In this document: piece after piece, positions 1 through 8,326 of the stretch | How the letters are laid out: each line of letters starts with the position of its first letter | Numbering within the stretch: the first letter of the stretch is position 1 | Assembly (NCBI GenBank): GCA_019636235.1 | Contig: JAHBXW010000006.1 | Location: 1-64,000 of the forward strand | Source of the DNA: Planctomyces sp. | Lineage (GTDB): Bacteria > Planctomycetota > Planctomycetia > Planctomycetales > Planctomycetaceae | Length of the DNA: 64,000 nucleotides | Direction: 5' to 3' | Made by a program: the position numbers and the translations under genes | The notes under the pieces: model-generated | Told to the model about the DNA's origin: nothing | The model's database searches: none | The model's input: the letters and a program-made list of their open reading frames with translations, nothing else

Positions 1-1084
1 AGCAGCGGAGCATCGCCTCGCCGGAGGTCTCCCGCAGCAGGATGTCGTGGATGGCTGCCGCCAGCGCCTCCAGTCGCGCCGCGCGGCGCGCGAATGCGTC
101 CGCCGCCTCCGAACGCCCGACGATCGCCAGCAGCTGGGCCAGTTGATAGGTCGCCCCCAGATGATTCGGGTCGCGGCGCAGCGCCTCCCAGGCGCAGCGG
201 ATCGCGCCCGGCACGTCATTCTGCCGCCGCGCGAACGTCCCCCGCACCCACCACACTTCCGGGTGCTCCTCGGCGGCCGCCGGCAGCCGTCCGTTCCAGT
301 CGATCAGCTCCCGGTCGCGCGACTGGCTGACCAGCACGACCCCCAGCTGGGCCTGCGCTTCGATCAGGTCCGGATGCGCGGCCGCGAGCCGCTCCAGCAG
401 CGCGCCCCCCTCTTCGGTGAAATTCTTGAACAGCAGCAGCCGGGCGCGGCCGACCATGGGCGTCAGGTCTTCCGGGACCGAGCGTTCGAAGAACGTCATC
501 AACTGCTCGGCGTCGTAGAGTTCTTCGAGGTTTCCAAGAAATGCGAGTTCCTCGAGTGTGAACGCCCGGCCGCGCAGCAGCGCGAACAGATGCGGCGCCG
601 ATTCCCAGCGACGGGCCTGCCCGAGATACAGCGCCGCCAGCCGACGGTGGACGTCCAGCAAATCGGGCTGAATCGCCAGCGCCCGGCGGTCGAACCGTTC
701 CGCGTCCGAGGCGCGGCCCGCCCGAATCGCCTGATGCCCCGCCCGCGCAAACAGCGCCGCCAGCTCCTCGCCTCCCGCGCCCTCGGGAATCCTGCGGCAG
801 TAGTCCAGCATGAGTTCAGTCTGACCCGTCTCTTCCGCGGCCCGCGCCGCCAGCAGCCAGGGCTCCGAGGCTGTGGGCGTTGAGGCCAGCATCCGCGGGG
901 CCAGCTCCAGCACTTTCTCGTAGTCCCCCAGGTGCGACGCCTCGCGGGCGGCCCCCATCAGCCGGGGCGTGGAATCCCGCGCCGCCCACAACGCCCAGCC
1001 CACGCCCGCCAGGAGCGCGACCGGGACGCCGACGACCGCGACGCGCTTCCACGCGGCGGCTGAAGATGACGTTGCGGAGTTCAC
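1..1084 (-). CDS. Membrane-anchored TPR-like protein, 5' part only
   Basis: The frame is open from a GTG at 1084 to the left edge, so the C-terminus is missing. An in-frame TGA lies three codons upstream of the GTG, so translation cannot start earlier. Residues 1-12 are Ser/Ala-rich; about residues 13-33 form a signal anchor (VAVVGVPVALLAGVGWALWA). The remainder is helical, Ala/Leu/Arg-rich and reads like degenerate tetratricopeptide repeats (for example a segment with WWVRGTFARRQNDVPGAIR followed by ALRRDPNHLGATYQLAQLL). It probably lies in the periplasm or paryphoplasm. It sits 260 bases downstream of a DUF1559 gene on the same strand. In planctomycetes such N-termini often precede FG-GAP/CRTAC1 domains, but that part would be outside the window and is only a guess. 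Confidence 0.75.
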   Translation of the reverse strand, partial: MNSATSSSAAAWKRVAVVGVPVALLAGVGWALWAARDSTPRLMGAAREASHLGDYEKVLELAPRMLASTPTASEPWLLAARAAEETGQTELMLDYCRRIPEGAGGEELAALFARAGHQAIRAGRASDAERFDRRALAIQPDLLDVHRRLAALYLGQARRWESAPHLFALLRGRAFTLEELAFLGNLEELYDAEQLMTFFERSVPEDLTPMVGRARLLLFKNFTEEGGALLERLAAAHPDLIEAQAQLGVVLVSQSRDRELIDWNGRLPAAAEEHPEVWWVRGTFARRQNDVPGAIRCAWEALRRDPNHLGATYQLAQLLAIVGRSEAADAFARRAARLEALAAAIHDILLRETSGEAMLRC

Positions 1085-1284
1085 GACGAATCACGGGCGA
1101 TGGCGGAGCCGCCGACGACGGTTGCGGCCGCGGAACGCGACGCTGCGGGACCGCCTGGATGCGGCGCCCCCTTGGGGGAGGAATGCGCCGGCCTGCGCGC
1201 GAATCGGACGCGCCGCCCCCGGGAAGGCGCGGACGCCCGGCCTGCGAGGCCGGCCTGATTCAGACATCCAACGGATCAGAAATC

Positions 1285-1321
1285 ACACGGGCGGCGATGA
1301 AGCGCTCACCGCCGCCCGTGT
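1285..1321 (-). terminator. Hairpin terminator of the DUF1559 gene
   Basis: A perfect 12-bp inverted repeat (ACACGGGCGGCG and its complement) with a 13-nt loop begins 25 nt past the DUF1559 stop codon. Read on the minus strand it is followed by GATTTCTG, a weak T-tract. The position and stem strength support transcription termination; the poor T-run makes intrinsic termination less certain. Confidence 0.5.
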
Positions 1322-1345
1322 TCCAGGCAGCCAGTGCGACAGCGA

Positions 1346-2443
1346 TCAGAAATCGGTCGCGATCTCGTTGCCATTCCGCGTCGACAGCGCGCCCCAGATC
1401 CCGTACGGGCTGCGGCCGCCGATCGACGTCGTCCCCGGCTCGTAGATGTCCGGAGAACTCGAATTCCCGGCATCGATCGAGTTGTTGATAAACCGCACCG
1501 AGCCATCCCCCAGCAGAACATGCAGTCCGCCGACATGGCGGCTGCCCGCGGAGTAGATGCCCCAGTCGCCGTCCCAATCGCCGTACGAGCACGACGGGCT
1601 GTTCGGCGGCAGCACGGCCACGAAGCCTGTGTTGCACGGGTTGCCGTCAGTCCAGCGCTGGCCGCGCCAGCCTTCGAGCGGCGCCGTCCCGATGTAGGCC
1701 CCGCTCTGGACGAACTGCGTGATGCAGTTCCTGGGGTTCATCTTGTCGACGCTGTTCCGCACGACGTGCCCGATGATGTCCGAGCGGTTCCCCTCGTTCG
1801 TCACGCCGATCTCGCCCATCAGAATCGTGTTGCTGGAACCGTCCGTCATGTCCTGCACGCCCAGCGAACTCCACAGGAAGAACATGCCGCGGGCTTTGCG
1901 GCTGCTCCACTGTCCGCCTTCGTGGTTCGCTTCAATCGTGTCGCCGATGCAGAACGCATAATTCGTCCGGCCGATCTGCGGCCAGCCCGTCCCGCGTCCC
2001 GTTTCCGACGGGCACTTCAGCACCGGCATCTGCGTCCGCCAGGGCTGGTACGAATCCACCCAGGGCTCGGGCCCCATATGGTTCGGCGAGCCGGGATAGC
2101 CGCCCCCCAGACCGGCGTTGATCTGTTGCCACAGCGGCGCGTTGTCCACGTACGGCGTCAGCGGCACCAGGCCGCTCAGCCGATCCCAGTTGGTGACGTC
2201 ATTGTCCAGCCACTGTCCGGTGCCTCCCTTGCCGAACACAAACCGCCCGAAATTGTCGTGGTAGTTGTGCAGCGCCAGACCCAGATTGTGCAGGTTGTTC
2301 TTGCACTGGGTCCGTCGCGCCGCCTCCCGCGCCTGCTGCACCGCCGGCAGCAACAGCGCGATCAGGATCGCGATGATGGCGATCACAACCAGCAGCTCGA
2401 TCAGCGTGAACGCTGGTCGCTGCAGGCGTCTCAGTCTCGACAT
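1346..2443 (-). CDS. DUF1559 domain protein with prepilin-type N-terminus
   Basis: A 365-residue protein. It starts with a short basic leader, then the type IV prepilin/pseudopilin cleavage motif FTLIELLVVIAIIAILIALL, then the DUF1559 signature LLPAVQQAREAARRTQC. The C-terminal part has the family features HVGGLHVLLGDGSVRFI and a SNT motif (DGSSNTILMGE). ATG at 2443 is chosen because GAGGAGG lies at ideal distance and the prepilin motif begins a few residues later; a longer frame to 2557 adds unrelated residues. DUF1559 proteins are hugely expanded in planctomycetes and resemble type II secretion pseudopilins, but their function is unknown. A second member is at 45092. Confidence 0.95.
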   Translation of the reverse strand: MSRLRRLQRPAFTLIELLVVIAIIAILIALLLPAVQQAREAARRTQCKNNLHNLGLALHNYHDNFGRFVFGKGGTGQWLDNDVTNWDRLSGLVPLTPYVDNAPLWQQINAGLGGGYPGSPNHMGPEPWVDSYQPWRTQMPVLKCPSETGRGTGWPQIGRTNYAFCIGDTIEANHEGGQWSSRKARGMFFLWSSLGVQDMTDGSSNTILMGEIGVTNEGNRSDIIGHVVRNSVDKMNPRNCITQFVQSGAYIGTAPLEGWRGQRWTDGNPCNTGFVAVLPPNSPSCSYGDWDGDWGIYSAGSRHVGGLHVLLGDGSVRFINNSIDAGNSSSPDIYEPGTTSIGGRSPYGIWGALSTRNGNEIATDF

Positions 2444-2604
2444 GACCAACCCTCCTCGAATCGAACAGGAACAATCGAACACGCGCGACACCACGCGTGA
2501 AACCGACATGACCTCGGCCCGCCAGGGCCGTGGAGTTCTGCATGAGGGGGCCGCCAAGCCTGTTCGTCGTCCGCAGGGGCGAGCGGGCTTCTCGGACGGA
2601 ATTC

Positions 2605-2634
2605 AAGATACCCATCTGTTCAAATAAACGTCAA
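2605..2634 (-). promoter_or_regulatory. Candidate promoter of the DUF1559 gene
   Basis: On the minus strand TTGACG (2629-2634) and TATCTT (2605-2610) are separated by 18 bp, which fits a sigma-70-type promoter. The predicted 5' UTR before the ATG at 2443 would be about 155 nt. Seen by eye only. Confidence 0.4.
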
Positions 2635-2891
2635 AGGCCCATCCCTGGGAAAATCCGAAAAATGTGCCAAAACTGGCTTGCCAATGGACAGATCCGGTTG
2701 CGGGCCGCCGGCTCGATGGCGTCCGTCCGGGTGCGGGAGTTTCGCACGCTGCAGAATGCGTCGCCGAGGTGTTTTTCAATGTTTCCGCTGTCCACTCTTC
2801 GCAGGCGGACCTCCGAAGCGAACGGGAGTTCGCCCACTGTCAGTGCGAGCGGCGCATCGCGAGCAAACCCGAGCCATGCCCCGGCGTTCAC

Positions 2892-2920
2892 TTGAGAATC
2901 TGACCGAGTTGACATATAAA
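2892..2920 (+). promoter_or_regulatory. Candidate sigma-70-type promoter of the small lipoprotein gene
   Basis: TTGAGA (2892-2897) and TATAAA (2915-2920) are separated by exactly 17 bp, each with one mismatch to consensus. The lipoprotein ATG lies about 80 nt downstream of the expected start point. A second TTGACA at 2909 overlaps the spacer but has no matching -10. Confidence 0.5.
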
Positions 2921-3007
2921 CGCACACCGCCCGGAAGATTCTGTCGGGCCGCATTCGTCGCGCCTGCGTCTTTCGGAGCTGTTCTCATCCGTGCAGGGGG
3001 ATTCGTC

Positions 3008-3208
3008 ATGCGCACCGGCTCCGTGTTGTTGTGCCTGTTTCTGGCCAGCTCGGCCGCACCGCTCTTGACCGGCTGCGGCGGGTCGTCAGGCAATGAGGTC
3101 CTCAATTACAACGAGGAAGAGAGCAAGAAGAAGGGGGCCGAGTACGAGGCCCAGATGCGGCAGGCGATGAAGGCCCAGGGCCGGAAAGTGCCCGAAGCGA
3201 AGAAATGA
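3008..3208 (+). CDS. Small lipoprotein, Glu/Lys-rich
   Basis: A 66-residue protein. Residues 1-20 form a lipoprotein signal peptide, ending in a lipobox-like LLTGC followed by Gly-Gly-Ser-Ser. The mature part is very hydrophilic and probably helical (EEESKKKGAEYEAQMRQAMKAQG). AGGGGG about seven bases before the ATG is a good ribosome-binding site; longer in-frame starts lie upstream of the promoter. No family is recognised. Small lipoproteins of this style with charged tails are common in planctomycetes. Confidence 0.75.
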   Translation: MRTGSVLLCLFLASSAAPLLTGCGGSSGNEVLNYNEEESKKKGAEYEAQMRQAMKAQGRKVPEAKK

Positions 3209-4052
3209 GCCCCTGCGTGGCCGGGCTGGCCGGCGCTGCAGCGGGCCACGGCTGTCCGATCTCGCGCCGCCGAGCGTCCTGTGACCCGGCGGCGTGTTGC
3301 ATTTTCGATGAACCTGGGCGCGGATCGCCGGCGGGGCGGGGCCTGAGCGGGCCGCTCGGCGGAATTCTGCCCGCGAAGTGTGATTGCTGGCCGGCGGCGG
3401 GCGCCCGGGCCGGCTGCGCCAGCTGCGAGTTCCCGGGGGGGCCGGAATCGGGGAAATGCGCCGGGTTTCCCACTTGTTGGGGATATTCCGTGGCGTAGCG
3501 TTGAAGGGATGCGTCCGATTGACGCGAGTTCCCGACGCGTCCTGAACGCCGGTCGTGCGGAATCCGCGTGTTTCCCCGACAGCGCTCAACAAAACGACTG
3601 AAGACGTTCGCCCGCGTTCGACGAAATTAATACGCAGACGGTTGAATCCGGAGCGGAGGGGTTTGCGATGACCCCGGATTGCATGAAGCAATCGCCCGAT
3701 TCGGATTGAGCCGTGCAAGGGGGGAACAGGACAACTCGGTTTGCGGAGACCTGCCGGGCAGGGATGCCTTGCCTCGGCAATCCGGTCCTTCTCCCCGCTT
3801 GCGCTGGCGCGCGCTGCGCTCCGGCCTCACGCGATGACTGTCGGCGATCGAACTTCGGGGGCGGATGTTTGCATCCCCGCCGCCGTTTTATCGCCGACTC
3901 CGACCCGCCGTTGGTCAACCCATCCACGCCGAGACGACCCCTCGCGGCCCTGCCGTGAGGGTGGCGCGGGCTGGGAACGACCAGGGCCACACCAGAAGGG
4001 TTTGACGCCCCCTTCGGACCCAGGAACCGTAAGTGATTCGGAGAGCCCGCAT
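3209..4052. other. Intergenic stretch without a recognisable gene
   Basis: No frame here has convincing protein character; the open frames are Arg/Pro/Ala-rich as expected from random GC-rich DNA. The strand upstream of 4053 carries no clear promoter. AT content rises locally around 3595-3660. Confidence 0.5.
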
Positions 4053-4625
4053 ATGAGGACGATTTTCACGACTGGTCAAGTCGCCAAGATTTGCAAAGTC
4101 GCGCCCCGGACTGTCAGCAAATGGTTCGATTCGGGACGCCTCCGCGGCTACCGCATCCCCGGCTCGCAGGACCGCCGCATCCCGCGTGAGCACCTGATCC
4201 GGTTCCTCAAGGAACACGGCATGCCGCTCGGCGAACTCGAAGACGAGGCCATGGGCAAGCTGTTGCTCGTCGGCGTCGAAGGCGGCGTGCAGGGAGGACT
4301 CAAGGACGTCCTGTCCGCCGAAGACTTCAAAATGGAGTTCGCCTCCAGCGGCTTTGAGGCCGGCATCCAGGCCGAATCCCTCGATCCGGACTGCGTGGTC
4401 ATCGACTTCGGCATGGGCCGCAATGAAGCTCTGATGATCGCCCAGAACCTCCGCCGCAACACGGACTACAACGACACCGTGCTCATCGCCCTGCTCACGG
4501 ACGATGACAACGCCAGCGGCTTCGACCGCACGCTGTTCAACGAGACGTTTCGCAAGCCGTTCGACGCCGCGCTGCTGGCCGAACGCATTCGGACGCTCGT
4601 GAGCCGCAAGAAGCAACTCGTTTGA
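4053..4625 (+). CDS. Helix-turn-helix protein fused to an atypical receiver domain
   Basis: A 190-residue protein. Residues 1-58 are a MerR/excisionase-type winged helix (FTTGQVAKICKVAPRTVSKW, then the DRRIPREHLIRFL wing). Residues about 66-186 fold like a response-regulator receiver: a central Asp in VVIDFG is the likely phosphoacceptor and FRKPF holds the conserved Lys. The acidic pair that normally coordinates Mg at the end of beta-1 is missing (VGVEGG), so phosphorylation may not occur. DNA-binding domain first and receiver second is the reverse of the usual order. The ATG at 4053 directly precedes the HTH; a longer frame adds low-complexity residues. Probably a transcription factor; its targets are unknown. 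Confidence 0.85.
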   Translation: MRTIFTTGQVAKICKVAPRTVSKWFDSGRLRGYRIPGSQDRRIPREHLIRFLKEHGMPLGELEDEAMGKLLLVGVEGGVQGGLKDVLSAEDFKMEFASSGFEAGIQAESLDPDCVVIDFGMGRNEALMIAQNLRRNTDYNDTVLIALLTDDDNASGFDRTLFNETFRKPFDAALLAERIRTLVSRKKQLV

Positions 4626-4672
4626 GCCGAGCCGCATCGCCGCGGGCGGATTGGCGGATCTCCGAACTTCCC

Positions 4673-4706
4673 AGGAGCTGTCGGCAAGCGATTGCCGGCG
4701 GCTCCT
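4673..4706 (+). terminator. Hairpin after the HTH-receiver gene
   Basis: A 15-bp stem (AGGAGCTGTCGGCAA pairing with TTGCCGGCGGCTCCT, two G-U wobbles) closed by a GCGA tetraloop, a GNRA-type loop. It starts 47 nt past the stop codon. Only GTTCG follows, so there is no real T-tract. It is a plausible terminator or 3'-end stabiliser. Confidence 0.45.
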
Positions 4707-5388
4707 GTTCGTGAGGGGACCTGCTTTCGTCCGAGAGACGCCGTCCCGGGGACCGGCTTCCCGCCGTCGCCCCGATGGCGCGCCGCCTCGCTTTCGGCGA
4801 TGTCGATTCGTCGGCGTCCGCTGTCGGACAGCCGCGTCCGCCGCGCCCCCCAACGGGCCCTGGCGGACCGACGCCTACGGCACGGAAGCCTTGGCCCCCG
4901 CCTCGATCCGCATCCCGCCACGGCCGCTCCGGCTGACCTTGCTCCCCGATCCTGCAGCTTCGATTGGCCTCGCCGTTACCCAAGGGTCCACCGGGCGGCG
5001 GGGGCATGCGCGAATCCGCAGATCGCGGCGCCGGGCAACTCCCGGATCGTCCCCCAGCGAGACCCCCGGACTCGGAGCGCGGGGAATCGGGAACTCTCTC
5101 GATCAGGCGCCGGAGATTCGCCGGCCGCTCGGCTGACCAGGACCGGGACGGTGTGCCGCCTCAACACGCCGTCCCGGTCACGTTTTCACAATGGGGCGAT
5201 CGCCCGCTCCCTCGTGGCCCCTCCCCGGTCCTTCCGCCAGCCGTTCAACCTGGCAAAGCGGGAAGACCTTGGCGATTGGCTAAACAGGGTCGGCGGGATT
5301 CGCCGATAGACAGGACGCAACCTCGCGCCGCAATCGATCGTTCCCATCACCGTCGCCTCGGCGAACTTCCTGTCGGAATCCCAGCGTC
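4707..5388. other. Intergenic stretch with an orphan terminator-like hairpin
   Basis: No frame looks like a real protein on either strand; translations are Arg/Pro/Ser-rich. The only clear structure is the hairpin at 5141-5187. Such a hairpin so far from the preceding gene suggests that something else in this gap is transcribed. Confidence 0.4.
5141..5187 (+). terminator. Strong terminator-like hairpin in a gene-free gap
   Basis: Arms 5141-5155 and 5165-5179 form 15 bp (GACCGGGACGG at the base, one G-U wobble) around a nine-base loop, followed by ACGTTTTC on the plus strand. The preceding plus-strand gene ends 516 nt earlier and already has its own hairpin. Confidence 0.5.
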
Positions 5389-5817
5389 ATGTCGGACAAC
5401 TCCCAGGCCGCCCTGCGGACGATCATCCTCTTCGGCATGACCGCTGCGTTCGTGGCTCTCTGGTCCGCCGATGCGCGCAGCACGACGGCCATGACGCTCG
5501 CCGAACGCACGCGGCGGATCGTTCCCGCGCACGCCCGTGGCGAAGCCCGCTCCCTGGCCCGCGCCACGCAGCAGCCGAACCCGACCACCGCCGGGGACCG
5601 GCGGCCGACGATCGTCGCTCCGCTTGAGGAACTGCCCGGCGGCGCCTATCGAGTCGTCTTTGGCGACGGCCGCGTCGAATGGCTGACCGTCGTCCGTGGC
5701 CAGGGCGCCACTCCGGCGGTCGCTGTCGGCGGAGTGATCGTCACGACACTCAACGCCGAGCGGGTCCATGCGATCCGCGTCAGCGAGCGTCCGCTGCGGA
5801 CGACCGTGGTCCGCTGA
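5389..5817 (+). CDS. Hypothetical protein with one membrane segment
   Basis: A 142-residue protein of no recognised family. Residues 10-26 (TIILFGMTAAFVALWSA) form a signal anchor or signal peptide. A disordered Arg/Thr/Pro segment follows. Residues about 75-140 are beta-rich (GAYRVVFGDGRVEWLTVVRG, then GVIVTTLNAERVHAIRV) and could be a small SH3- or OB-like barrel. It ends 18 bases before the convergent acyltransferase gene. The start is the first ATG of the frame; no strong ribosome-binding site was seen. Confidence 0.55.
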   Translation: MSDNSQAALRTIILFGMTAAFVALWSADARSTTAMTLAERTRRIVPAHARGEARSLARATQQPNPTTAGDRRPTIVAPLEELPGGAYRVVFGDGRVEWLTVVRGQGATPAVAVGGVIVTTLNAERVHAIRVSERPLRTTVVR

Positions 5818-5835
5818 CCCGGACAGCGCGGCCGG

Positions 5836-6804
5836 TCACGCCGCCCGCCGTTCCGCTTCCTTGACCGCCTTGCGGCGCGTCACCGGGTCGGTTTTCCAGC
5901 GGCGGTGCACCCAGAAGTACTGCTCCGGCGCCCGCCGGATCGCGCGCTCCAGCGCCGACGAGAACCGCTGCGTGATCTCCCGCACGGCGTCGGCCCCTGC
6001 AAACGTGCAGGGATCGATCACCTCTTCGCAGCCGATCTCGAACCGCGCCCAGCGCGCGCTCTCGAAGTCGTCCGGCAGTCGCAGGCCGTATCCCACGACG
6101 ATCAGCGCCCGGTACTCGATCGCCATCAGGGCGATCGACTTGTACGTCGACGCCGGCGTCCCGAAGAAGTCCACGAACACGCCGCGCCGGCCCGCGTCCT
6201 GATCGCACAGCAGCCCCAGGTTTCCGCCCGCCGAGACGATCTCCAGCATCTCGCTCCAGCCGCCGTCCTTGAGCAGCAACTGGTGTCCGTACCGCTGCCG
6301 CGATTCGACGAACCAGCGGTGCAGCAGCGGGTTGTCCATTTCCCGGGCGACGACTCCCATCGGGAAGCCGAACATCCCGAACGTCGCCATCGACACTTCC
6401 CAATTGCCGAAGTGTCCGCCGAGAACGAACACCGGACGTCCGCTGCACAGCGCCTCGAGGACCTGCCGTCGCTGGCGGAACACGACGACTTCGCGGCAGT
6501 TGGCCAGGCACATCTTCCGGGGCAGCTGCGCCCATTCAACGACCAGCCGCACGAGGTGTTCCCACATGCCGCGGAGGATGCGATCGACCTCCGCGTCGGG
6601 CAGGTCCGCGCCGAACGCCCGGCGGATGTTCTCCGCGGCGACGGCGCCGCGCGTCATCCGCGCCGGCAGCAGCCGCGTCATGATCCAGGAGAACGCCCGG
6701 GCGATCCGCACCGTCTGTCGGACGGACAGCATCTGCAGCACGCCCAGCAGCGCGCGGAACATCGCATATTCCGCCAGGTGCCGGATTCGGGTCGCCATCG
6801 CCAT
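5836..6804 (-). CDS. Lysophospholipid/lipid A-type acyltransferase (LpxL/HtrB family)
   Basis: A 322-residue protein of the LpxL/HtrB lipid A late acyltransferase superfamily, which transfers an acyl chain from acyl-ACP to a lipid A precursor or related glycolipid at the inner membrane. An N-terminal hydrophobic segment (about 10-45) precedes the catalytic motif HFGNWE, matching the family H-x4-E, in the context VFVLGGHFGNWEVSMA. Downstream are the conserved REMDNPLLHRW and FVDFFGTPAST (substrate pocket) blocks and a C-terminal YFWVHRRWKTDP, typical of the family. AAGGA lies eight bases before the ATG. It follows the anti-sigma gene by 45 bases and may be in the same transcript. The exact acceptor cannot be told. 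Confidence 0.88.
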   Translation of the reverse strand: MAMATRIRHLAEYAMFRALLGVLQMLSVRQTVRIARAFSWIMTRLLPARMTRGAVAAENIRRAFGADLPDAEVDRILRGMWEHLVRLVVEWAQLPRKMCLANCREVVVFRQRRQVLEALCSGRPVFVLGGHFGNWEVSMATFGMFGFPMGVVAREMDNPLLHRWFVESRQRYGHQLLLKDGGWSEMLEIVSAGGNLGLLCDQDAGRRGVFVDFFGTPASTYKSIALMAIEYRALIVVGYGLRLPDDFESARWARFEIGCEEVIDPCTFAGADAVREITQRFSSALERAIRRAPEQYFWVHRRWKTDPVTRRKAVKEAERRAA

Positions 6805-6849
6805 CGCGTCAATCCTTCGACGCCGGCCGCGGCGAATCGCCCACGACCG

Positions 6850-7632
6850 TCAGGCCGCAGCCCCCGCAGCCCAGCGCTCCAGCACCGGCAGATGCGCGGG
6901 GGTCGTGCAGCAGATGTACACATAGTCGCCGCTCCGCACGGCCACGTGCGGGGCCGGAGCATACCGCACCGCATCCCCCGCCGCGAGACGAGACGCGCCC
7001 GCAACCCGCGACGCCGGCACGATCAGGACGATCGCCTTCGAACCGGGCGACTGCGACAACTGCACCATCGCCGCCAGGCCGTCATGCCCCTTGCGGCCGT
7101 CGAGATCCAGCCCGCGGGCGTCCACGCTCTGCAGCCACCCGGACAGCCCGTCGACGCGAAAGGCCCCATCGAAGGCCGGCAACGCAGACAAGTCGTCGCC
7201 CCGAGACACCTGTTCCAGCAGCTCGGCGGCGCGGACGCGAAGATCCTCCAGGGCCACCTGTCGCGGACGCATCTGCCACGCCACCGCCTGCCAGGCGGCT
7301 ACGGCCAGAAACAGCGTCGCCGCCGCGGCCATCCAGCCTCGAACGCGCGGCCGGCCCGTGGCCAGGGGCGCGGGCGGAACGGCTTGCGGCGCGTTCGGCC
7401 TCGCGACAGCCTTCACCGCCGCCAGCAGCCGCGCCTCCAGCCCCACAGGAATCTCGACATCGTCCAGGGCGACGAGCAGATCGTCATCGAACCGCTGCCG
7501 CGCCTGCCAGACCGAACGGCAGTCTGCGCACTGGCGCATGTGGGCCAATGCGGACTGCGTCTCGCGATCACGACGCAGGTGCTGCACCGTGACGTCCAGA
7601 ATCCTCTGTGCGGAGTTGCAATCCATGGCCAT
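6850..7632 (-). CDS. Anti-sigma factor, zinc-binding ZAS type
   Basis: About 260 residues. The N-terminus carries the zf-HC2/ZAS motif H-x3-C-x2-C (HMRQCADC), which binds zinc and clamps an ECF sigma factor. A single membrane segment follows a Pro-rich linker (GWMAAAATLFLAVAAWQAVAW, about residues 125-145). The C-terminal extracytoplasmic domain ends in a cluster containing YVYICCTTPAHLPVLERW. Start chosen at ATG 7632 (MAMDCNSAQRIL) just before the zinc domain; ATG 7626 is equally possible and a longer frame reaches 7698, six bases from the sigma stop codon. It directly follows the ECF sigma gene, its probable partner. Confidence 0.8.
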   Translation of the reverse strand: MAMDCNSAQRILDVTVQHLRRDRETQSALAHMRQCADCRSVWQARQRFDDDLLVALDDVEIPVGLEARLLAAVKAVARPNAPQAVPPAPLATGRPRVRGWMAAAATLFLAVAAWQAVAWQMRPRQVALEDLRVRAAELLEQVSRGDDLSALPAFDGAFRVDGLSGWLQSVDARGLDLDGRKGHDGLAAMVQLSQSPGSKAIVLIVPASRVAGASRLAAGDAVRYAPAPHVAVRSGDYVYICCTTPAHLPVLERWAAGAAA

Positions 7633-7704
7633 CGGCGCCTCGCTCGGACAACACGCTGCGGACTTCTGATTTCTCGCGCCGGATTCGGGGCGGCTCAAAC
7701 TCGT

Positions 7705-8214
7705 TCACGTCGACGCCGGATGGGCCGAAGCCAGCCGTTTCCGGAGGAACGACTTGGCCCGCGACAGGCGGCTCATCACCGTCCCGATCGGTGCGTCCAG
7801 CCGTTCCGCGATCTCCCGGTAGGACAGACTTTCGAAATAAAACAGGATCACTGGCTCACGAAATTCCGCGGGCAGCTCGTTGAGCGCCGCCTGCAACTCC
7901 TCGGGGTCGACTTCCGACTGCTCGAGTGCGGCCACCGCCGGCTCTGCCTGGTTCTCCAGCGACAGCCAGGGCCGTCCCTGGGAACGGGTTCGAAACCGGG
8001 TGAACGCATTCCGCAGGATCGTCAGCAGCCAACTCCGGACGGCGGCCGGATTCCGCACCTGTTCCGAGGCCCGGCACGCTGACAGAAAGACCTGCTGCGT
8101 CAGGTCTTCCGCGTCAGCCGCCGACCCGCTCAGCCGGTACGCGACCCGATACACCAGCTCGTAATGCTGGTGAACGAGTTCCGCGGCCGTGGGCGCCGTC
8201 GATTCGTCAGCCAT
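7705..8214 (-). CDS. ECF RNA polymerase sigma factor
   Basis: A 169-residue sigma-70-family protein with only regions 2 and 4. Region 2 is residues about 12-80 (YRVAYRLSGSAADAEDLTQQVFL, with the DAEDLTQ core and SWLLTILRNAF of 2.3-2.4). Region 4 is about 105-160 (LPAEFREPVILFYFESLSYREIAERLDAPIGTVMSRLSRA). GAGGA at the right distance supports ATG 8214. The next gene on the same strand encodes a ZAS anti-sigma factor, so activity is probably released by a membrane signal. A lipid A-type acyltransferase follows, which hints at an envelope-stress regulon, but this is inference. Confidence 0.93.
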   Translation of the reverse strand: MADESTAPTAAELVHQHYELVYRVAYRLSGSAADAEDLTQQVFLSACRASEQVRNPAAVRSWLLTILRNAFTRFRTRSQGRPWLSLENQAEPAVAALEQSEVDPEELQAALNELPAEFREPVILFYFESLSYREIAERLDAPIGTVMSRLSRAKSFLRKRLASAHPAST

Positions 8215-8326
8215 GAAGTCCTCAACCTGAGGAAGAGTCCGCCAGGCACGATTCTATTCCCGCAGACAGCCCATGACACCTCGGGGACCTGCCCCCCGCC
8301 CGGTTTCCGCGGGCCCGAAACGCATT

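Noticed and set aside
3741-4052. In-frame extension of the HTH-receiver gene
   Set aside because: The extra residues are low-complexity Pro/Arg/Ser, and the MerR-type domain begins exactly at the ATG at 4053.
5905-8082. 725-residue plus-strand open frame
   Set aside because: It is the shadow of the acyltransferase, anti-sigma and sigma genes on the minus strand; composition is His/Arg/Pro-rich with no domain motifs. The same applies to the long shadow frames opposite uvrD, the kinases, leuA and GH57.
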